Origin: an uncultured Steroidobacter sp.
GTDB lineage: Bacteria > Pseudomonadota > Gammaproteobacteria > Steroidobacterales > Steroidobacteraceae
Assembly: GCA_946478975.1 (NCBI GenBank)
Contig: CAMLEO010000038.1
Span: 1 to 34,908 of the forward strand
Reading direction: 5' to 3'
DNA: 34,908 nt
Positions 25,496 to 34,613 of the stretch are shown in pieces. Position 1 is the first letter of the stretch; each line of letters opens with the position of its first letter. The notes beneath the pieces are model-generated. The model had not been told where the DNA came from and searched no databases. It worked only from the letters and a program-made list of their open reading frames with translations. The translations under genes were made by a program, and so were the position numbers.

Positions 25496-25584
25496 AATTG
25501 TTCTAGCAACGTTCGAGGCTTGCACAAACCGAACAGAACTATCAGGATCGGCCCTGAAGGACACGATCAGCTAAGGAGGGCTGT
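25493..25584 (+). promoter_or_regulatory. Gap before the lectin-esterase genes
   Basis: Apart from the iolB stop, this holds a small perfect inverted repeat, TAGAA-TTG-TTCTA (25493-25505), too weak and without a T-run to be a convincing terminator. A strong AAGGAGG ribosome site lies near 25574-25580. No clear promoter is seen, so the following genes may be read through from upstream. Confidence 0.4.
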
Positions 25585-26823
25585 ATGAACCGACTCGTCT
25601 GTCTGCTGCTCATCGGGCTCGTGGCTTACAGCGGCGCGGCCCTGGCCATAAACGACGGCCGTTACACCATCGTCTCCTCTCTCAGCGGCTTGACGATGGA
25701 CGTCGCTTCGCGAAGCACGGCGGACGGCGCCAAAATCCTCCAATACACCGCGACCGGCGGGACCAACCAACAGTTCGACGTCCTCGCGCTCGGCGACGGG
25801 TCTTATTCCATCCGTCCGGTCCACAGCGGCAAATCGCTGGACGTCTATCAGCGCAACGCAAACGACGGCGCCGAGCTGCGGCAGTGGAGCTACTCGGGCG
25901 ACACCAATCAGCGCTGGCACATCGACGATATCGGCGGCGGTCTGTATTCGATCACGTCGGTCTTCAGCAGCAAGGCGGTCGAGGTCTGGCAGGGAAGCAC
26001 AGCGGCCGGCGCCGAAATTCGCCTGAGCACTTACGCCGGCGTTGCCGCTCAGAAATGGTCGTTTCGCGCCGTCGGCGGCACTCCGCCGTTAGGAAACATC
26101 ACGGTGTGGCTGGCGGGGGACTCCACCGTAGCCAACGGCAGCTCGGTGTGCCCGATTGGCTGGGGGCGCGATTTCTCCACGTACTTCGACAGCCGCGTCA
26201 CGGTTCAAAATCTCGCCGTCGGCGGACGCAGTGTGCGCACCTGGCTGTATGACGTGCAATCGACGATGGGCAGCGATGGCGAGTGTCGGTTGAACACCGA
26301 TGCGAGCGGCGCGCCCATTCTTCAGGCGCGCTGGCAGACCACGCTGAACGGCATGAAACAAGGCGATTATCTGCTGATCCAATTCGGCATCAACGATGGT
26401 GACAGCACCTGTCCGCGTCACGTGGGCAGCAACGCGTTCATGGCGGCCTACGCAATGATGGCGCAGGCGGCCCGGGCCCGCGGCGCGATTCCGATCTTTA
26501 TTACGCCCGTGAGCGCCATTGCCTGTTCAGGGAATACGGCCGTGGCAACGCGCGGCTTTTTGAGTGAGACCAAGAATGTCGGCGCGGCCAACGGCGTGCC
26601 GGTGATCGATCTGCACGCAAGAAGCATCGCGCTATACAACAGCCGGGGATTCTGTCCCATCCCCGGCGGCGGCGATGTGACGGGGAGTACCGGCGGAGCC
26701 GTGGGCCTGTTCTTCTGCAACGACCACACGCATTTCGATACGGGTGGCGCACTGTCGATCGGCGGCCTGGTTGCTCAGGCCCTGCGCGATCAAAACATTC
26801 CTCTGGCGCAGTACCTGAAATGA
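25585..26823 (+). CDS. Secreted ricin-type lectin + SGNH esterase (CE12-like), copy 1
   Basis: The 412-residue protein has a Sec signal (1-21), then one ricin-B beta-trefoil (about 22-164) with three Q-x-F/W repeats: NQQFDV, NQRWHI and AQKWSF. An SGNH/GDSL hydrolase follows. Its blocks are LAGDST (S180 nucleophile), VGGRSVRTW (G214), QFGIND (N270) and NDHTHF (D380, H383), which resemble rhamnogalacturonan acetylesterases (CE12). The lectin should bind galactose-, arabinose- or mannose-type glycans and bring the esterase to them to remove acyl groups. It may instead act on other esters. The start has a strong ribosome site. The gene is followed by a paralogue with the same architecture. Confidence 0.88.
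   Translation: MNRLVCLLLIGLVAYSGAALAINDGRYTIVSSLSGLTMDVASRSTADGAKILQYTATGGTNQQFDVLALGDGSYSIRPVHSGKSLDVYQRNANDGAELRQWSYSGDTNQRWHIDDIGGGLYSITSVFSSKAVEVWQGSTAAGAEIRLSTYAGVAAQKWSFRAVGGTPPLGNITVWLAGDSTVANGSSVCPIGWGRDFSTYFDSRVTVQNLAVGGRSVRTWLYDVQSTMGSDGECRLNTDASGAPILQARWQTTLNGMKQGDYLLIQFGINDGDSTCPRHVGSNAFMAAYAMMAQAARARGAIPIFITPVSAIACSGNTAVATRGFLSETKNVGAANGVPVIDLHARSIALYNSRGFCPIPGGGDVTGSTGGAVGLFFCNDHTHFDTGGALSIGGLVAQALRDQNIPLAQYLK
25648..26076 (+). repeat. Duplicated ricin-lectin module, copy 1
   Basis: This stretch encodes the beta-trefoil of the first lectin-esterase and is clearly similar to 26895-27323 in the next gene. About three quarters of residues match by eye, with long identical blocks such as STADGAKILQYTA and NDGAELRQW. 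The esterase parts of the two genes are far less alike. Confidence 0.85.
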
Positions 26824-26837
26824 GCAGGGAGAGAACC

Positions 26838-28007
26838 ATGCTGCGAGTGATATTTGCGCTCGTGCTGTCATTGGCACCCGTGCTTTCATGGTCCATCGAC
26901 AATGGCCGTTACAACATCGTCTCGTCATCGAGCGGGCTGCGCATGGATGTCGCCGGCGCGAGCACGGCCGACGGCGCCAAGATCCTGCAATACACGGCAA
27001 AGAGCGCGTTGAACCAGCAATTCGATGTGGTCGCGCTCAGCGACGGCTCGTATTCGATACGACCGGCGCACAGTGGCAAATCGCTGGATGTGTTCGAACG
27101 CAATCCCAACGACGGCGCCGAGCTCAGGCAGTGGACCTATTCGGGGGCCGACAATCAACGCTGGCACATCGATCCGGTCGGCGGCGGTTCGTATTCCATC
27201 ACCTCGGTGTTCAGCGGCAAGGCGGTCGAGGTCTGGCAGGCGAGCACGGCGGCGGGTGCTGAGCTGCGCCTCAATACTTATGTGGGTGGAGCGAATCAGA
27301 AATGGTCCCTGGTCGCGGTGAGCACGACGCCCGTGAACGTCTATCTCGCCGGCGATTCCATCGTGTCCACCTACGCCGATACGCCGAGTCCCAACGACCA
27401 GGCCGGTTGGGGACAGATGTTGCCGGCGCTGTACGATGCGCAAGTCAAAGTCATGAATCATGCGATCGGCGGTCGGACCGCGCGCCGCTTTATCGACGAG
27501 GGGCGCTTGAATGCGATCTGGAGCGTCGCCAAGCCGGGCGACTACCTGTTGGTGCAGTTCGGTACCAACGACAGCAACAAGACCGCGACGTACACTCTCA
27601 ATGGCCAGACGATTCCGTACTATCTGGAACCGAGCACCGATTTTAAACATTACCTGTCGCAGTACATCAGCGGGGCGCGCAGCCGTAATATCACGTTGGT
27701 GTTCGTGACGCCGACACCGAGAAACTCGGCCTATTGCACCGGTGGCAATGGCACCGGCGCCTGGGCCCAGGCCATGCGCGAGCTCGCTGCCGCCGAAGGG
27801 ATTCCGTTGGTCGATTTGAATCAGAAAACCGTGAACTATCTGCGAGCGATCTGTCCGGCGCCCACGCCCGAGAACTTCTTTTTCGTCCGCCCCGACGGCA
27901 CGGTTGATGGCACGCACTTTCAGGAGAATGGGGCGCGCATTCTGGCTCGCTTCGTCGCCGATGGCATCGGCGAGGCTTCGCTTCCGCTCAACAGTCACCG
28001 CAGGTAA
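26838..28007 (+). CDS. Secreted ricin-type lectin + SGNH esterase (CE12-like), copy 2
   Basis: The 389-residue protein has a short signal (MLRVIFALVLSLAPVLSWS), a ricin beta-trefoil (20-162, repeats NQQFDV, NQRWHI, NQKWSL) and an SGNH hydrolase: LAGDSI (S174), IGGRTARRF, QFGTND (N244) and DGTHF (D357, H360). It is closer to classical rhamnogalacturonan acetylesterases than copy 1. The ATG at 26838 is chosen because AGGGAGAG lies at 26826-26833 and the signal peptide is clean; an in-frame ATG at 26820 overlaps the previous stop but adds charged residues. The divergent catalytic halves suggest different ester substrates on the same glycan. Confidence 0.87.
   Translation: MLRVIFALVLSLAPVLSWSIDNGRYNIVSSSSGLRMDVAGASTADGAKILQYTAKSALNQQFDVVALSDGSYSIRPAHSGKSLDVFERNPNDGAELRQWTYSGADNQRWHIDPVGGGSYSITSVFSGKAVEVWQASTAAGAELRLNTYVGGANQKWSLVAVSTTPVNVYLAGDSIVSTYADTPSPNDQAGWGQMLPALYDAQVKVMNHAIGGRTARRFIDEGRLNAIWSVAKPGDYLLVQFGTNDSNKTATYTLNGQTIPYYLEPSTDFKHYLSQYISGARSRNITLVFVTPTPRNSAYCTGGNGTGAWAQAMRELAAAEGIPLVDLNQKTVNYLRAICPAPTPENFFFVRPDGTVDGTHFQENGARILARFVADGIGEASLPLNSHRR
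26895..27323 (+). repeat. Duplicated ricin-lectin module, copy 2
   Basis: Second copy of the module at 25648-26076, in direct orientation about 1.25 kb downstream. See copy 1 for the similarity. Confidence 0.85.
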
Positions 28008-28010
28008 AAG

Positions 28011-30638
28011 ATGACGACACTGGCAATTTCGTTTCGGGCTGCTTTGCTTGCCTGCATGGCAGGCGCGTCGCTCGGCATCACCTCGCACGCGGCCCTCGCC
28101 CAAGCGGCGTTGTTCAGCGATGACTTCCAGGACGGCAACGCCGATGGCTGGACGTTCTTTACCACCAACACGAGCTCGTCCTGGGGCGTGATGGCTGACG
28201 CAGCCGACGCGGGTAATTTAGTTCTGGCGCAAGGCTCGAACGCCAACAACGAGGGGTACGCGACCGCGGGCGACGCGGGTTGGCAGGATTATTCGGTCGA
28301 GGCCCGGGTGAAACTGCGCAACGTTGAACCGTACCCGGGATTGCTGGCGCGGTACAAAGACAGCAACAACTACTACATGCTCCGTATCAACAAAGCGAGC
28401 GAAGCCCGGATCGAGCTCTCGAAGAAAGTCGGCGGAGCCAGCACGATCTTCGCAAGCTATCCCTTGGCCACGATGGCGGACAGCTGGTACACGCTGCGCA
28501 TGACGCTCCGAGGCAATGTGCTTCGCGGTTATCTCAACGGCAACGCGTTGTTCGAAGTCACGGATGCGTCGCTGGATGCCGGGCAGATCGGATTTCGCAA
28601 CAACTGGGGACCGGCCTCGTTCGATAACGTCGTCGTGGCGCCGCTGGGTTCCGTTGTCAACGGGCCAGCGACACTCTCCGCCAGCGACATCACGCATGAA
28701 TCTGTCACGCTGCAGTGGGATGCCGTTCCCGGCGCCGTGATGTATCAACTCTACCGAGCGCGGGCTGCGGCGGGTCCGTTCATCGCGATTCACAAGGGAT
28801 CAGCGACGTCGCATATCGATGCGGGCCTCACCAGCGCGACCGATTATTACTATGAGGTGTCCGCGATCGATGCCAGCGGTGTGGAGTCGGCGTCATCGGC
28901 TGCGACGTATGCGAGGACGACGATTCCGTTTCCCGGCAGTCCGTCCAATTTGAAACTTTATAAGGTGAGTTCCCGCAGCGCCGAGTTTCGCTGGAGCCCG
29001 GGCACGAATGCCACTTCATACAAGCTCTATCGCGGCGCCCAGTCGGGCGGCCCCTACACGCCGAGCGATCCGGTCAATCAACCCAATTACATCGGGGCGA
29101 GCGCCATCGACGCCGGGCTGCGCGGACAGCGGACCTACTTTTTTGTCGTGACCAGCGTGAACGAGCGCGGCGAATCGGCGATGTCCAACGAAGTGCAGGT
29201 CACCACGCCTGGCTGGGATGAGGATCTGATTCAAAACGGCGGCTTCTGGCCGGCCACCAACACGCCCGAGATCATCCAGGCGCATGCCGGCTCCATCTCG
29301 AAGTTTGGCGACCGATACTACTGGTACGGCGAGGACAAACGTCACAACGGTGCCAGCCTGCGCGCTGTGTCCATCTATGTTTCCAAGGACCTGGTGCATT
29401 GGGATTTCCAGAACAACGCGTTGACGACTGCGTCCGCGCCCGAGCTCAGCGACAGTCATCCGGTAGGCGCGAAGATCGAGCGTCCCAAGGTGCTCCATAA
29501 CGAGCAGACCGGAAAGTTCGTGCTCTGGGGCCACAAGGAGCCGCGCGACAATTACAACGAAGCGAGAGTGTGTGTAGCCGTCAACACCAAGGCCGACGGC
29601 GCGTTCACCTACCTGGGCAGCTTCCGGCCCGATCCGGTGATCGGCGGCACCGGTGACAACGATCCGAACACCGGCGATGAGTCCCGCGATTTCACTGTCT
29701 TCAAAGATGAGGATGGCACGGCGTATCTGATTTCCAGTACTCGCGGCAACCTCGACCTCGCGATCTATCGTCTCACTGCCGACTATCTCAACGTGGAAGA
29801 GCGGGTGGCCACGCTGTACGCCGGCCAGCGGCGCGAAGCACCGGCGGTCGTGAAGAAAGATGGCATCTACTATCTGTTCACCTCCGGCCAGTCCGGTTGG
29901 GCGCCGAATCAGGGGCGTTATGCGACGGCGACCTCCATGGCGGGTCCGTGGACGTCGACGCCGCTGCCGACGTTTGGTGACAACTGGTCCTTCTACACGC
30001 AGCCCGCCTTCATCATGACCGTGCCGGGCACGCAGACGACGACCTATCTATATGTGGGCGATCGCTGGCACCCGACACGGTTGGGCGCGTCCGAATATGT
30101 GTGGCTGCCGCTGGAACTCGACCACGGCGGCGTGAGCATGAAATACGTGCCCGAGTTCAAGTTCGATGTACAGACGGGTGCGCTCGTCGTGCCACAGGCA
30201 GAGCTGATCTCGGGAACGGCAGTGGTCACGGCCCAGCGCAGTAGTGCCGGGCATTCGCCCGAGCTGAGTGGTGATGGATCCTATGATACGTATTGGGAAT
30301 CCAGCGATCGCACGCTGCCGGTGACGGTCGACGTCGACCTGGCGCAGGGGCAGCCCATCGGACGGGTCGATCTCAGCTGGCGCGGCATTGGCGGATCGGA
30401 AGCGTATTATCAATACAAACTTTACGGCAGCACCGACAATGTCACTTTCACTGAGCTTGCGGATCGCAGCACCAATGAGGACCTGGGCTTTACCTCCGAT
30501 CGGGTCGCACCGATCGACGCCACGGCGTACCGCTACCTGCGGATCGTGATTTCACGATTCGTCAACTTCACCAACGGCAATGCGCCGGGGTACAACCCCG
30601 GTTTGTATGAAATCAAGGTCTACGGCAAGCCGCGCTAG
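28011..30638 (+). CDS. Multidomain GH43 (exo-beta-1,3-galactanase type) with lectin-like, Fn3 and discoidin domains
   Basis: The 875-residue secreted protein has a signal peptide (1-31), a LamG/CBM66-like beta-sandwich (about 33-211), two fibronectin III domains (about 217-305 and 308-399), a GH43 five-bladed propeller (about 405-730) and a C-terminal F5/8 discoidin/CBM32-like domain (731-875). The propeller matches GH43 subfamily 24: IERPKVLHN (E490), RREAPAVVKKDGIYYLFTSG (E609) and FYTQPAF (Q664). I align these with Glu102, Glu208 and Gln263 of the fungal exo-beta-1,3-galactanase Pc1,3Gal43A; the last two are 55 apart in both. Subfamily 24 acts on the beta-1,3-galactan backbone of arabinogalactan proteins. 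The usual GH43 Asp base is absent, as in that subfamily. Last gene of the plus-strand operon, 3 bp after the second esterase. Confidence 0.82.
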   Translation: MTTLAISFRAALLACMAGASLGITSHAALAQAALFSDDFQDGNADGWTFFTTNTSSSWGVMADAADAGNLVLAQGSNANNEGYATAGDAGWQDYSVEARVKLRNVEPYPGLLARYKDSNNYYMLRINKASEARIELSKKVGGASTIFASYPLATMADSWYTLRMTLRGNVLRGYLNGNALFEVTDASLDAGQIGFRNNWGPASFDNVVVAPLGSVVNGPATLSASDITHESVTLQWDAVPGAVMYQLYRARAAAGPFIAIHKGSATSHIDAGLTSATDYYYEVSAIDASGVESASSAATYARTTIPFPGSPSNLKLYKVSSRSAEFRWSPGTNATSYKLYRGAQSGGPYTPSDPVNQPNYIGASAIDAGLRGQRTYFFVVTSVNERGESAMSNEVQVTTPGWDEDLIQNGGFWPATNTPEIIQAHAGSISKFGDRYYWYGEDKRHNGASLRAVSIYVSKDLVHWDFQNNALTTASAPELSDSHPVGAKIERPKVLHNEQTGKFVLWGHKEPRDNYNEARVCVAVNTKADGAFTYLGSFRPDPVIGGTGDNDPNTGDESRDFTVFKDEDGTAYLISSTRGNLDLAIYRLTADYLNVEERVATLYAGQRREAPAVVKKDGIYYLFTSGQSGWAPNQGRYATATSMAGPWTSTPLPTFGDNWSFYTQPAFIMTVPGTQTTTYLYVGDRWHPTRLGASEYVWLPLELDHGGVSMKYVPEFKFDVQTGALVVPQAELISGTAVVTAQRSSAGHSPELSGDGSYDTYWESSDRTLPVTVDVDLAQGQPIGRVDLSWRGIGGSEAYYQYKLYGSTDNVTFTELADRSTNEDLGFTSDRVAPIDATAYRYLRIVISRFVNFTNGNAPGYNPGLYEIKVYGKPR

Positions 30639-30644
30639 AAGCTC

Positions 30645-33566
30645 TCAGTTCAGGAACTTCTTTTTGATCGTGAGACTGAGCGAACGCCCGAAAATGGAGC
30701 CGCTGCCCAGCGCGCCTGCCACATTGAGATAGGCAGGCTCGCTGTCGAGCACGTTGTCCAGATGCAGTGACACCGTGGTGGCGCGCGTGAGGCCGGCGTC
30801 CGGCAGTTCGTAACCGATATAGAAGTCCAGGGTATCGAAGGAGCGCACGCGCGTTTGATTCACGATGCCGAGCACGGGATACCCGCCGAGATAATCCCAG
30901 CTCAACCGTGCGGTGGCCGCGCCGGCCTGATACGTCAGTGAAGCGTTGAGGCTGTCCTGAGGATAGCCGTTGTCGTAGTTGCTCAAGAATGGCGCGCCCG
31001 CGGGGGTCGAGGTATCCAAGTGGATGCCGTGGGTGCCGGTGATGGCGGGAATGAATGTGCCGAGGCTCGTTGGAATCGCATAACGCAGCGAATAATCGAA
31101 GCCGGTCGCGATCACCGTCCCGAGGTTGCTGGTGCGAGAGTCGATCACGATTTGCGGCGCGCCGTAGAAATCGAAAGGAACATTCGGGCTGCGCGGCAGG
31201 CTGCCGACGAAATCCGCCAGCTGAGCGGCGGAAGGATTCACGATATAAAAGCGCGCGTAGCCGGGCGTCGAAAAGAACACCGAGGTATTCGGGCCGCCGA
31301 TCAGGTTGGTGAAATTGATGTGATAGTACGTCGCGCTGGCGCTCAGGCCCGCCAGGAACTCGGGCGTCCAGTCGACGCCGACATCGTAAATCTTTGCGGT
31401 CTCGGGCTGCAGATCGGGATTGCCGCCCTGAAGGATCACCTGCGGACGATTGGCGGTGCCGCCCGGAGGAATGAGCGTGGTCGTGGCCGTGATCATCGCG
31501 ATCTGCGGCTTGGTCGTGGAGTTGAGGCTGGGCGCCACGAACGCGGTGCTGTAGTCGGCACGAATCACCAGATCGTCGAGCGGCTTCCAGTTGACGGCGT
31601 AACGCGGGTTCGAGGTATCGCCGAAGTCCGAATATTCGTCGTGCCGGGCGGAGATATCGAACGTCAGGCTGCGCATGCCGGGCAGCGCATTGGCTGACCC
31701 GACCACCGGCACGACGATCTCTGCAAAGCCGGATTTCACCACGCGCGATCCGTACACGGCGGGAACGCCGCCAAAGGCAACTTCTTGTCCGTACGGGCCG
31801 GCGTCGCTGACGCTCGACTGAGATTCGAAATAACGTTCGCCGCCCACCGCGACCCGGACCGTTCCGCCTCGAAGCTCCAGGATCGGTCCGTCGAATGCGA
31901 TGCGCTCCTGGTCCATCTTGTGAACGCGCTCGTCGTACTGATTGAAGTTGCGGATCTGCGCGAGCACGGCCGGGTTGGTTTGCGTCAAGTCATAAGGATT
32001 GAGCGCGCTGTCGCGAGCGGTGCTGGCCAACGCGGCGGTGTAGGCGCTCGCGTTGATGCTGTCGGCATGAACGACGCCGTCGCCATATCCGACGTTGACT
32101 GTTGCTGTTGCCTGCCAGCCGCGGCCCATCGACCACTTCAGCGAGGGCACATACTGCCAGGTGGTGAACTTCTGGCCCGTGCGCAGCCGATCACCGAACA
32201 CATCGGCAAAGTTGAATGACAGATTCTCCGACGTCGCGGCCGGTGCGGATGGAGGCGCGATGAAGAAGGGATTGGTCGCGCGAATGGTGCCACGGGCGCT
32301 GGTCTGCGAGGTCCAGAAGTCGTCGGTGCGATCGCTGTAATAAGCATCCAGGCTGAGCTCCAGGTTCTCGGCCAGGTCCTGGTCGAGAGAAATCAGCACG
32401 CTGCGACGTAACTCTTCCGGATACAGGTCCACGTGGTCCGTCGGATCGCACAGGTTACGAGTGTTGGCCGCCAACCCGGGATAGGCGTACGTGGTCGAAC
32501 CGATGGTGATGTTGGGATCGTCACAAAACGCCAGTCGAAAATCCGACCCGCCGCGCGCGGTGTTGTCATTGGTGTAGTAGCTGCGGTGTCGTCCTGAGAT
32601 ATTGGAATGGCCGGCGTAGTCGAACGAGATCATGGCGTTGCCCGAGCCCCACGCCATGCCGAGCGCACCGTTGGCATCGTAGGTCGAGTAGTGATCTGCG
32701 CCACCATACATTGCGCTCAACTCGGCGCCGTTCAATTTCCTGCGCAGGATGAAATCGACGGTGCCAGCGACGGCGTCCGAGCCGTACACGGCCGAGCCGC
32801 CTCCCAGCACCACATCCAACCGTTGCAGCGCGCCCGGCGGAATCACCGCTGGATCGGGCCGGGTGCTGAAGCCGCCGCCGACCATGCGCATGCCGTTGAA
32901 TAGAAACAACGTGCCGTCGCCCTGTTGGGTGGTGAGATTGCGCAGGCTCGGAATAGAGAAGGATTGAGTTGCGGAAGGATTGCCACGCGGCGTCGTGCCG
33001 AACGTCGACATCTGCGGCAGCGTCGACAACACATCCACCATTCCAGCCGCGCCGCTCGCGCGCAACTCGGCTTCGTCGATGGACGTCGTGCTCGCGCCCA
33101 CCGGTGCGATCAGACCGCGGATCGAAGTTCCGGTGACGACGACTTCCGTGAGCTCACCCGCCGGATCGCCGCTGTCCAGGCTTTGGTGGGAGGCGGGTTG
33201 TGTTTGAGTCGGCGCTGCTTCGGACGCGTTTACCGCGGGCGGTATCGGCGTATCCGCAGCGTCCAATACAAACGAACCGCCCTGCGTCGTGTGCATGACG
33301 AGGCCTGAGCCCATCGTGAGCTGCGTCAGCGCTTCGGACGCCGAGTAGCTGCCGTGGAGCGCGGGCGCCGTTTTGCCACGAACGGTGGCGGCATCGAACG
33401 CGACGTTTACGCCGGCGCGACTGCCCACCGCACGCAGACTGTCGGCGAGCGGCTGTGCCGACAGATCGAATTCATATTTCGCTTCCGATTGAGCGACCAC
33501 CGGCGCGACGCTCAGGAACATGCCAACGACGAGGCCGGCGCCGACCGTGTAACGACTGGTGCGCAT
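30645..33566 (-). CDS. TonB-dependent receptor with STN signalling domain
   Basis: The 973-residue receptor has a signal peptide (1-26), an STN (secretin/TonB short N-terminal) domain (about 31-103: YEFDLSAQPLADSLRAVG to GGSFVLDA), a linker, a TonB-box-like ELTEVVVTG (138-146), a plug with LQRLDVVLGGGSAVYGSDAVAGTVDFILR, and a barrel ending in SLTIKKKFLN. STN domains pass ligand occupancy to a FecR anti-sigma factor, and fecR and a sigma gene lie just upstream. Its cargo is unknown; the converging operon suggests a plant or fungal glycan. The ATG at 33566 has a GGGGGA ribosome site; an in-frame ATG at 33587 has none. The 3' end is 6 bp from the GH43 stop, with no terminator between. Confidence 0.9.
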   Translation of the reverse strand: MRTSRYTVGAGLVVGMFLSVAPVVAQSEAKYEFDLSAQPLADSLRAVGSRAGVNVAFDAATVRGKTAPALHGSYSASEALTQLTMGSGLVMHTTQGGSFVLDAADTPIPPAVNASEAAPTQTQPASHQSLDSGDPAGELTEVVVTGTSIRGLIAPVGASTTSIDEAELRASGAAGMVDVLSTLPQMSTFGTTPRGNPSATQSFSIPSLRNLTTQQGDGTLFLFNGMRMVGGGFSTRPDPAVIPPGALQRLDVVLGGGSAVYGSDAVAGTVDFILRRKLNGAELSAMYGGADHYSTYDANGALGMAWGSGNAMISFDYAGHSNISGRHRSYYTNDNTARGGSDFRLAFCDDPNITIGSTTYAYPGLAANTRNLCDPTDHVDLYPEELRRSVLISLDQDLAENLELSLDAYYSDRTDDFWTSQTSARGTIRATNPFFIAPPSAPAATSENLSFNFADVFGDRLRTGQKFTTWQYVPSLKWSMGRGWQATATVNVGYGDGVVHADSINASAYTAALASTARDSALNPYDLTQTNPAVLAQIRNFNQYDERVHKMDQERIAFDGPILELRGGTVRVAVGGERYFESQSSVSDAGPYGQEVAFGGVPAVYGSRVVKSGFAEIVVPVVGSANALPGMRSLTFDISARHDEYSDFGDTSNPRYAVNWKPLDDLVIRADYSTAFVAPSLNSTTKPQIAMITATTTLIPPGGTANRPQVILQGGNPDLQPETAKIYDVGVDWTPEFLAGLSASATYYHINFTNLIGGPNTSVFFSTPGYARFYIVNPSAAQLADFVGSLPRSPNVPFDFYGAPQIVIDSRTSNLGTVIATGFDYSLRYAIPTSLGTFIPAITGTHGIHLDTSTPAGAPFLSNYDNGYPQDSLNASLTYQAGAATARLSWDYLGGYPVLGIVNQTRVRSFDTLDFYIGYELPDAGLTRATTVSLHLDNVLDSEPAYLNVAGALGSGSIFGRSLSLTIKKKFLN

Positions 33567-33674
33567 GAGTACGTTTCCCCCGATCATGATGGCGCGCTGT
33601 GGCGCCTTGCTGAGGAAGACGAACGAAGCCCAGTGGTCGGACAGGCGACGTGCAAATAATTTGAAAATGAACCA
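33567..33674. other. Gap between fecR and the STN receptor
   Basis: This 108-bp stretch holds no convincing gene. It could contain a sigma-dependent promoter for the receptor, but I see no hexamer pair I would defend. A GGGGGA ribosome site for the receptor lies at its receptor end. Confidence 0.4.
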
Positions 33675-34613
33675 TCAACGGGCGAGGACGATGGCTCCGT
33701 CGCGATGTTCGAGCTCGAGTCCTTCGAGCCTGGCCACCGCGGCTGCGAACTCCGCTGCATCGTGCGTCTGGAACACGCCGGAGATCCGCAGCTCGCCGAG
33801 CGCTGGATCGGCGAGCATGAGCGGCGGGCCGCCATAGCGATTGAGCTCGGCCACGGCGTCGATGAGCGGTGAATCGTTGAAACTCACCTGGCCGCGCAGC
33901 CAGGCCAGTTGCTCATCGATCGTTGGACGGTCGACGGCGGGCGCGCCGTTCGCCGGCACTTTCAAGCGCTCGCCGGGCGAGAGCGTCGTGACATTCACGA
34001 GCCTGCCCTCGTGCGGCAGGCGGCGCGTGACCAGCACGCTGCCCTCGACCAGCACGACGGTGAGATTCTTTACGTCCGTTCGGACCGTGAAGATAGTTCC
34101 GAGCGCCTCGACCTCATCGTTGCCCGCGCTCACATAAAAGGGACGGTGGGCATCTTTCGATACTTCGAAGATCGCTTCGCCCCGAACGAGTTGCACGCGT
34201 CGCTCGCGAAACGTGTACGCCACCGTCAATGTGCTGCCGGTGTTGAGCGTCACGCGGGTCCCATCGCTCAGCGCCACGGTCTGCTGCTGGCCCGGGCGCG
34301 TTTCATACAGTGCCTGCTCGGTTCGGAAGAACAGCAGGCAACAGACGATCAGCACGATGCAAACGCCGCTGGCAAGCACGGGCCAAGCCAGTCGCGGTAC
34401 GCGCGATACTTTTGTCTCGCCCACGCGTGCAGCGCCTGGAATGATTTCCCAAGTCTCCGTGGCGCGCTCGAACGCACGGGCATGCGCCGGGTCGGCGATC
34501 CAGGCGTCAAACGCCGCTTTGAGCGCAGGCGTGCGCTCAGCCGATTGCAACCGCACCAGCCACGCGGCCGCTTCGGCCAGTACGACGTCCGTTGTGATGT
34601 CAGGTCGCGGCAT
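33675..34613 (-). CDS. FecR-family anti-sigma factor
   Basis: The 312-residue inner-membrane protein has an N-terminal cytoplasmic DUF4880 domain (about 8-50, AAAWLVRLQS and FDAWIADPAHARAFERATETW). A single transmembrane helix follows (about 75-97), then a periplasmic FecR domain (VALSDGTRVTLNTGSTLTVAYTFRERRVQLVRGEAIFEVSKD) and a C-terminal STN-like region. It should hold or activate the ECF sigma factor encoded upstream, depending on contact with the receptor STN domain. The start is placed at the ATG at 34613, which overlaps the sigma stop (TAATG); an in-frame ATG at 34631 lies inside the sigma gene. Confidence 0.9.
   Translation of the reverse strand: MPRPDITTDVVLAEAAAWLVRLQSAERTPALKAAFDAWIADPAHARAFERATETWEIIPGAARVGETKVSRVPRLAWPVLASGVCIVLIVCCLLFFRTEQALYETRPGQQQTVALSDGTRVTLNTGSTLTVAYTFRERRVQLVRGEAIFEVSKDAHRPFYVSAGNDEVEALGTIFTVRTDVKNLTVVLVEGSVLVTRRLPHEGRLVNVTTLSPGERLKVPANGAPAVDRPTIDEQLAWLRGQVSFNDSPLIDAVAELNRYGGPPLMLADPALGELRISGVFQTHDAAEFAAAVARLEGLELEHRDGAIVLAR

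Noticed and set aside
25493..25505. Inverted repeat TAGAA-TTG-TTCTA as a terminator of iolB
   Set aside because: The stem is only 5 AT-rich pairs, the loop is 3 bases and no T-run follows.
25648..27323. Ricin-type domains as toxin components
   Set aside because: The modules are carbohydrate-binding beta-trefoils joined to SGNH esterases in a glycan operon; no toxin catalytic chain is present.
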